A stretch of DNA of 60,225 nt from Thalassospira profundimaris. GTDB taxonomy: Bacteria > Pseudomonadota > Alphaproteobacteria > Rhodospirillales > Thalassospiraceae. A model generated the notes under the pieces. That model had not been told where the DNA came from. It saw nothing but the letters and a program-made list of their open reading frames with translations, and searched no databases. Shown in pieces: positions 54,814-60,225 of the stretch. A program made the position numbers and the translations under genes. Within the stretch, counting starts at the first letter, position 1, and the number at the start of each line of letters is the position of its first letter. The stretch lies in NCBI RefSeq assembly GCF_003326755.1, contig NZ_JPWH01000027.1, positions 1 through 60,225 on the forward strand, in the 5' to 3' direction.

Positions 54814-56295
54814 CTAAAACGCCAGCACCCGGCGAATGAAGCCGTCAACGCGGGCCTGAAGGGTATTGCCCTGCTGTTCCAGATCAACCGCAGCATGGGA
54901 AACTTCCTTAATCACCGCATCCCCTTTTTGCTGTGCGGTTCTGATGTCATCGGCACTGCTTCTGGCTGCGCGGGCATCCTCAAGTGCGGCATTTGCCTTG
55001 CCCGCCAGATCATCGCATATGCCGTGCTGAATCTCGCTTTGCTGGGCGGTGCGCGCTGCGCGGTCACGCAACTCGACCATGCTTCCGGCAAACCGTTCCA
55101 CCGTGTGGCCGGCCTCGCTGATAGCGGTCGTTACGTTTCCCATCCAAACATCAATGTCTCTGGTTGTTAAATCGGCCTGATCAGCAAGGGCCTTGACCTC
55201 TTTGGCAACCACCTCAAAGCCGCGCCCGGCCGCGCCGACGCGTGCCGCCTCGATCGCGGCATTCAGCCCCAGCAACTTGATGCGTGTGGCAATGTCGGAA
55301 ATTGTTGCCAGCATCCTTTCGGCATCGGCAGCCCGGCTTTGCAGCCCTGTAAAGGTTTCCTGCATATGCTGCGCATCCCTGCCCAATTCCTCGGTGGTGC
55401 GGTGGGTGTCAGCAGCGTCAGTACCCACAAGTTGCAGGGCATCCTGCAAAGACGTCATGCCCCGGGCGACATTTTCAATGCGCAAAAGGGCGGTATCCGC
55501 CGCGCGATCAATTCGTGCCGTGCAATCCCGCGTGCGCCCGTTGGCCTGGTCCAGAACCCCCAGCGCCCCGCGCATCTGGCTTACCGCCACGCCAAGAGCC
55601 GTCACAGTGCCCTGAATTTCCGCCTCGAAATCGGCAGCAAGGGCGCGTCGGCTTTCAATCGCGCCCGCACGTTCCACAACTCTGGCCACCTGTCCGGTGA
55701 CAAACCCCAAAAGCTCCAGCATTGTTTCATCAAGCCGGGCGATTTCACGGCTGAAAAATTCGATGACCGCAATCACCTTGCCATCCAGCCGCACCGGCAG
55801 GGCAAAACACCCGCGCAAACCGTTTTGTTGTGCCGTTCGCGCACGCAGGAACCCGTCGCGTACTGTAACATCGGCAAGGCACACGGCCGCGCCATTTTGC
55901 GCCACATCGCCAATCAATCCCTGCCCAGGGGCAAAAACCGTGGCTTCCGACTGCTGGCAAAATTCGGCCAGCGCATCGGGCGTCACCCCCTGTCCGATCA
56001 CCCATATCCCCGCAGACACCATATGATCCGGATCGACCGCTGCCATGTCACGGCGTGCTGTGCCCGAAACAAGACCAGCGTTAAGGCCGGCACGCATGTA
56101 AACATGCCCGACCGGCCAACCGGTATAATTGCAAACCGCCTCGAGAATCCGGTGAATGGCACGATCATATTGCTCTGCAACATCGGCAATCGCCGTAACC
56201 TCGCGCAACAGGCGCAATATGCCCGCCATCGTGTCAGAACGGCTCTGGATGGGGTCTTCTTCGCGGGAAACCGAACGGATAAAAGCTGCAAACAT
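54814..56295 (-). CDS. Soluble GAF-domain chemoreceptor (MCP-like)
   Basis: About 493 residues from MFAAFIRSVSREED (GGAGAG upstream); an extension to 56391 is unlikely. No membrane helix. GAF domain (about residues 25-185; AICN-type VCNYTGWPVGHVYM, GLIGDVAQNGAAVCLADV, LRGCFALPVRLDGKVIAVIE) followed by long helices and an MCP signalling tip near the C-terminus (LGLNAAIEAARVGAAGRGFE, VVAKEVKALADQ). The C-terminal adaptation region is short. It may signal to CheA/CheW or a related complex in the cytoplasm. Confidence 0.92.
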   Translation of the reverse strand: MFAAFIRSVSREEDPIQSRSDTMAGILRLLREVTAIADVAEQYDRAIHRILEAVCNYTGWPVGHVYMRAGLNAGLVSGTARRDMAAVDPDHMVSAGIWVIGQGVTPDALAEFCQQSEATVFAPGQGLIGDVAQNGAAVCLADVTVRDGFLRARTAQQNGLRGCFALPVRLDGKVIAVIEFFSREIARLDETMLELLGFVTGQVARVVERAGAIESRRALAADFEAEIQGTVTALGVAVSQMRGALGVLDQANGRTRDCTARIDRAADTALLRIENVARGMTSLQDALQLVGTDAADTHRTTEELGRDAQHMQETFTGLQSRAADAERMLATISDIATRIKLLGLNAAIEAARVGAAGRGFEVVAKEVKALADQADLTTRDIDVWMGNVTTAISEAGHTVERFAGSMVELRDRAARTAQQSEIQHGICDDLAGKANAALEDARAARSSADDIRTAQQKGDAVIKEVSHAAVDLEQQGNTLQARVDGFIRRVLAF

Positions 56296-56455
56296 GGGAC
56301 TCTCCGTAGCACAATATACCGGCCGGGCGCTTTTCGCCCTTGCCGTCATACAGGCCACGTTGCCCTTTGCATATTTTGGCTCCGTTACCAAAACATGATG
56401 ATTTCATCCTAGCGCGATATTGCACCTGCGAAAAGCCCTTTTCGCGGGCAACAAA

Positions 56456-57382
56456 TTAACGGCGTAAAAGCTTGGCCGCCGCCCCCGATGCCACCATCAC
56501 ACCGACAATCACCAGTGCGACCGCCAATATCAAACTCATGCTGCCCGCTTCGCCCAGCAAAAATACACCGCCCAGGGCGGAAAAGGCCGGGGTTAGCGCG
56601 CCAAACGCCGCGGCCCCGGTCGAGCCGATATTGCGAACGGCAATGCCATAGGTCACAACTGCAATCACGCCAGATAACAGCCCCTGAAACACAAGTTGCA
56701 CCAGCACATCATTCAGCGGTGCCTCGACAATATTGGTCCCGGTAAACAGGGCGATCACGGCGAAGCTGACAAAGGACCAAAACCCGGTAAAGGCAGCAGC
56801 ATCAATCGCCTGAAGGCCGGATCTCCGCAGGGCATGGGTATAACTGGCCCACATAAAGGCCGCACACACCAGCAGCGCATAGCCAACAATCACCGTATCC
56901 TCGTCCGCCTGGCCGGGTTGCAGGGCGGTTAAAATAATAATGCCCGTGGCAATCACCCCATAGCCCACCCAGCGGATGACATTGGGTCTTTCGCCAAACA
57001 CGGCCACCCCGATCAACACCGCCCAAATCGACATTACCCCCGGCAACAGAGTGCCAACATGCGAAGCGGGGGCAAATTTAAGGGCCGTTGCCACCACCAG
57101 CGAATAGGCCACACCCGAGCCGCCAACGATAACCAGCCCCAGGCCAATCGGCAGGCCGCGCGGCCAGATACCGCGCTTCCACCAAATCGGCGAGAGCAGA
57201 ACAAACGGCACAAAAAAGCGGATCAAGCCAATATCAATCGCATTAAACCGCGTTGTTACCGCATAGCGGGTTGCAATAATCCACGATGCCCAAATGGTTA
57301 CGGTCAAAACGGCACAGAATGTGCCCAAAAGGCGGTTTTCAACCAAATCTGTAGGGGATGACGGGGCGGACGGGCGCAACAT
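56456..57382 (-). CDS. EamA-family (DMT superfamily) permease
   Basis: A 308-residue inner-membrane protein with ten predicted helices in two EamA repeats (LRPSAPSSP N-terminus, then TFCAVLTVTIWASWIIATRY; second half GYALLVCAAFMWASYTHALR). Related in family, not closely in sequence, to the permease at 12950-13852. Substrate unknown. AGGATA upstream of the ATG. Located between the GAF chemoreceptor and fumarase, no operon logic evident. Confidence 0.9.
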   Translation of the reverse strand: MLRPSAPSSPTDLVENRLLGTFCAVLTVTIWASWIIATRYAVTTRFNAIDIGLIRFFVPFVLLSPIWWKRGIWPRGLPIGLGLVIVGGSGVAYSLVVATALKFAPASHVGTLLPGVMSIWAVLIGVAVFGERPNVIRWVGYGVIATGIIILTALQPGQADEDTVIVGYALLVCAAFMWASYTHALRRSGLQAIDAAAFTGFWSFVSFAVIALFTGTNIVEAPLNDVLVQLVFQGLLSGVIAVVTYGIAVRNIGSTGAAAFGALTPAFSALGGVFLLGEAGSMSLILAVALVIVGVMVASGAAAKLLRR

Positions 57383-57506
57383 AAATGATATCCTGACGAT
57401 TGAAATCCGGTGTCAAAAGACCACGCTGCATCGCACAAATCAAGATTTGCCAGCAGGGCCCTGGCTATTCTTTTGGCGCGCGTTTCACCGCCAAGAAAGA
57501 CCCAAG

Positions 57507-57538
57507 CAAAACGGGGCAGAAAATGCCTCTGCCCCGTT
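57507..57538 (-). terminator. Intrinsic terminator after fumarase
   Basis: AACGGGGCAG (57510-57519) pairs with CTGCCCCGTT (57529-57538); on the minus strand a TTTT follows. It lies 28 bases past the fumarase stop. Confidence 0.85.
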
Positions 57539-57565
57539 GGAAACGATATGTGTGATCAGGATGGA

Positions 57566-59182
57566 TCAGATGCCAAATTCGGCAAAAAAGTCATTGCCCT
57601 TGTCATCGATCACGATGAAAGCCGGGAAGTCTTCAACCTCGATCTGCCAGACGGCTTCCATGCCCAGTTCGGGATATTCCAGAACCTCGACCTTTTTGAT
57701 GCAATCCTGTGCCAGACGGGCCGCCGGACCGCCAATGGAACCCAGATAAAAACCGCCATATTTCTGGCAGGCATCCTTGACCTGTTTGGAACGATTGCCC
57801 TTTGCCAGCATGACAAACGATCCGCCAGCGGCCTGGAACTGCTCGACATAGGCATCCATACGCCCGGCCGTTGTCGGCCCGAACGACCCCGATGCCATGC
57901 CATCTGGCGTTTTTGCCGGGCCCGCATAATAAACCGGGTGGTTTTTCATGTATTCGGGCATGCCTTCACCAGCATCAAGGCGTTCCTTGATTTTGGCATG
58001 TGCAATGTCACGGGCAACAATTACCTTGCCGGTCAGGGCCAGGCGGGTTTTGACCGGATATTGCGAAAGCTGCTTGCGGATGTCATCCATCGGCTGGTTG
58101 AGGTCAACCTTGACGACTTCATCATCCAGATGTTCATCGGAAACCTCCGGCAGGTATTTCGCCGGGTTATGTTCCAGATCCTCGATAAAGATGCCGTCCT
58201 TGGTGATTTTGCCCAGCACCTGACGGTCCGCCGAGCACGAAACCCCAATACCGACCGGGCAGCTTGCGCCGTGGCGCGGCAGGCGGATAACCCGCACGTC
58301 ATGGCAGAAATACTTGCCGCCAAACTGCGCGCCAATGCCCATTTCGCGGGTCATTTCCAGAATTTTCTGTTCCCATTCAAGGTCACGGTAAGCCTGGCCA
58401 TGTTCGCCGCCTTCGGTCGGCAGGTTATCGTAATACCGTGCCGATGCCATTTTAACGGTTTTCAGCGTGGCTTCCGCCGACGTGCCGCCAATAACGATGG
58501 CAAGGTGATAGGGCGGGCAGGCCGACGTGCCCAGCGTGCGGATTTTTTCATCAAGAAACTTGCGCAGGCTTTCGGGGTTCAACAGCGCCTTGGTCTGCTG
58601 AAACAGGAAGGTTTTGTTGGCCGACCCGCCGCCCTTTGCCATGAACATGAATTTGTATTCGCAACCCGGCGTTGCATACAGGTCAATCTGGGCGGGCAGG
58701 TTGGAACCGGTGTTTTTTTCCTCGAACATATTGAGCGGGGAAACCTGCGAATACCGCAGGTTATATTCCTGATAAGCCCGCCAGATGCCCTTGGAAACGG
58801 CTTCTTCGTCACTGCCATCGGTAATGACACGGCCACCGCGCTTGCCCATGACAATCGCCGTGCCGGTATCCTGGCACATGGGCAGCACACCGCCCGAGGC
58901 AATGTTGGCGTTTTTCAAAAGGTCCATCGCGACAAATTTGTCATTCGCCGTTGCTTCCGGGTCATCCAGGATTTTGCGCAACTGTTCCAGATGGCCGGGA
59001 CGCAACAGATGCGAACAGTCAAAAAATGCCTGAAGGGTGAGTTTTTCAATCGCTTCGGGCGCAACCTTCAAAAAGGTTTCGCCATTAACCTCAATGGTTT
59101 CGATACCTTCATCACCAATCTTGCGATATGGCGTGGCATCCTTGCCCTGCTCGAACATGGCTTTATAGACAAAATCACTCAT
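57566..59182 (-). CDS. fumA: Fumarate hydratase class I (iron-sulfur)
   Basis: A 538-residue oxygen-labile [4Fe-4S] fumarase, interconverting fumarate and malate in the TCA cycle. Cluster cysteines: [11 protein letters not shown], and [17 protein letters not shown] with two. Alpha and beta parts are fused (class I, about 540 residues), with [20 protein letters not shown] and [17 protein letters not shown] in the C-terminal part. Some family members act on tartrate or mesaconate; length and motif layout favour fumarate. The single class I gene may also be annotated fumB. Confidence 0.93.
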   Translation of the reverse strand: MSDFVYKAMFEQGKDATPYRKIGDEGIETIEVNGETFLKVAPEAIEKLTLQAFFDCSHLLRPGHLEQLRKILDDPEATANDKFVAMDLLKNANIASGGVLPMCQDTGTAIVMGKRGGRVITDGSDEEAVSKGIWRAYQEYNLRYSQVSPLNMFEEKNTGSNLPAQIDLYATPGCEYKFMFMAKGGGSANKTFLFQQTKALLNPESLRKFLDEKIRTLGTSACPPYHLAIVIGGTSAEATLKTVKMASARYYDNLPTEGGEHGQAYRDLEWEQKILEMTREMGIGAQFGGKYFCHDVRVIRLPRHGASCPVGIGVSCSADRQVLGKITKDGIFIEDLEHNPAKYLPEVSDEHLDDEVVKVDLNQPMDDIRKQLSQYPVKTRLALTGKVIVARDIAHAKIKERLDAGEGMPEYMKNHPVYYAGPAKTPDGMASGSFGPTTAGRMDAYVEQFQAAGGSFVMLAKGNRSKQVKDACQKYGGFYLGSIGGPAARLAQDCIKKVEVLEYPELGMEAVWQIEVEDFPAFIVIDDKGNDFFAEFGI

Positions 59183-59543
59183 GGAAGGCTTCCGTCTCTC
59201 TCAAAACAAGGTGGGTGTTTTTTTGGCTTTGCTTGACCGGAACATAGCGCCTGACGCGCCAAAATACCACGCCTTTGAGGACATAACCGTGGCGGGGTTC
59301 AAGGCAAACAGGACCGATTCGTGAAATTTTATATCGCAACAAGAAGAAACCAACATTCCCAGTCGGTTATTTAAATCATTATCAAAGTATATAATATATC
59401 GTCTTATGTATAAAACGACTCCAATCGCAAAAATTGTATTTTTAAAAATGAATTAAATTTTGATATTTGTCTTGAACCCCCGCCAGTCCACAACAGAGTA
59501 TGCCTCGCCTTAAATGAACGATCTTTATTTGGGGTAACAGATC
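59183..59543. other. AT-rich divergent promoter region
   Basis: 361 bases between fumarase and the chemoreceptor gene. The stretch near 59380-59470 is strongly AT-rich (TATATAATATAT at about 59389), suitable for promoters of either gene. No gene is seen. Confidence 0.45.
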
Positions 59544-60225
59544 ATGCTCAACTTCCAGCGCAAACGAACACAAGAAAAATCAAAGGGAAAATCAGAATCA
59601 GAGGCAAAGCTCGAAATTGCCCGGCAAAATACTTTTTATCGCGACGTCATCAATTCCATTCCCTACAACATTGTGACATGTGATTTATCGGGAAAAATCC
59701 GTTTTATCTCCCGGGAATTCGCCCAGACGCTGTTGCAGACGGACGATGTCGATTTTGCCAAACTGATCGACCTGCCTCTTGCGCAACTCAACAAAATATT
59801 TGACCGCAAACAGTTCCACAATCTGGGCAATCGGCTTGGGGAAATGCCGATTTATCAGCGTGTCCGCCTGGAAGACCAGACACTGATGGTCACAGTCACC
59901 CCCCTTCAGGATGAAACAGGGGCAGAAACCGGATTTATCCTGAGCGCGGAAGTCATCACTGACCAGGTCAAGATGGGGCGGAACTGCGTTAATCTGTCGC
60001 AAAAGGTGCAGGAAGCGGCTGACAAACTGAATACGCTGTCAAACGATCTTGCCGAAAATTCGGCCGAGGGATCCGATCTGGCAGGGCATATTCGCGAGGC
60101 CGGAGACACCACAGCACAGCAGGCCAATCACGTTTCCAGCACGGCTGAACAAATGACCCAGTCGATCAGCGAAATATCCTCGCAGATCGACCGACTTACC
60201 GAAGTCGCCAACCGGGCGGTATCGG
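59544..60225 (+). CDS. PAS-domain chemoreceptor (MCP), 3' end outside the window
   Basis: The first 227 residues, open to the window end. A basic N-terminus (QRKRTQEKSKGKSESEAK) leads to a PAS domain (about residues 33-145: NTFYRDVINSIPYNIVTCDL, SGKIRFISREFAQTL; VTVTPLQDETGAETGF), then an MCP helical region (STAEQMTQSISEISSQIDRL) that matches methyl-accepting signalling helices. No membrane segment so far, so cytoplasmic. GGGGTAACAG precedes the ATG. Partial because the sequence stops here. Confidence 0.88.
   Translation, partial: MLNFQRKRTQEKSKGKSESEAKLEIARQNTFYRDVINSIPYNIVTCDLSGKIRFISREFAQTLLQTDDVDFAKLIDLPLAQLNKIFDRKQFHNLGNRLGEMPIYQRVRLEDQTLMVTVTPLQDETGAETGFILSAEVITDQVKMGRNCVNLSQKVQEAADKLNTLSNDLAENSAEGSDLAGHIREAGDTTAQQANHVSSTAEQMTQSISEISSQIDRLTEVANRAVS

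Overview
The window looks like a chromosomal segment of a Gram-negative alphaproteobacterium, probably a marine Rhodospirillales member near Thalassospira. This is inferred from moderate-to-high GC, the gene families, an orphan ectoine hydroxylase and an abundance of c-di-GMP and chemotaxis proteins; no rRNA is present to confirm it. About 51 protein genes, one amino-acid leader peptide and three tRNA genes are supported.

Region 1 (1-3748) is the integrase-proximal end of a genomic island at the 3' end of guaA. It carries a P4-type tyrosine integrase and a tightly overlapping operon: an HNH nuclease, a protein I do not recognise, and a minimal nucleotidyltransferase. This operon is the best candidate here for an undescribed system, probably defence. 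An AT-rich helix-turn-helix gene, possibly 5'-damaged, sits beyond it. The other island end lies outside the window.

Region 2 (3749-16178) is mostly housekeeping: guaA, an RsmB-like rRNA methyltransferase, guaB, rlmE and an exopolyphosphatase. It also has two tRNA-Gln(CUG) genes flanking a DMT permease and a phosphoesterase, then ectD.

Region 3 (16179-24739) holds a folate enzyme, a cold-shock gene with a long leader, a diguanylate cyclase, unknown proteins, a LysE exporter, and leuA behind a leucine-rich leader peptide with alternative RNA pairings.

Region 4 (24740-30983) is the rod-shape operon mreB-mreC-mreD-mrdA-rodA followed by tRNA-Lys(CUU).

Region 5 (31000-51321) is rich in signalling: nadV, a periplasmic binding protein paired with a membrane diguanylate cyclase, two small SAP/Rho_N-like proteins, a metal-site-degenerate M24 protein, a hybrid histidine kinase, a PhyH oxygenase, a threonine-phosphate decarboxylase, and a sigma-54 regulator divergent from a STAS / (kinase-receiver-phosphatase) partner-switch pair, then TPR and GGDEF-EAL proteins.

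Region 6 (51667-60225) has a WYL regulator and TfoX-like protein divergent from a VOC gene across a near-perfect palindrome, an AbrB-type membrane protein, two soluble chemoreceptors (the last cut by the window end), a second DMT permease and class I fumarase.
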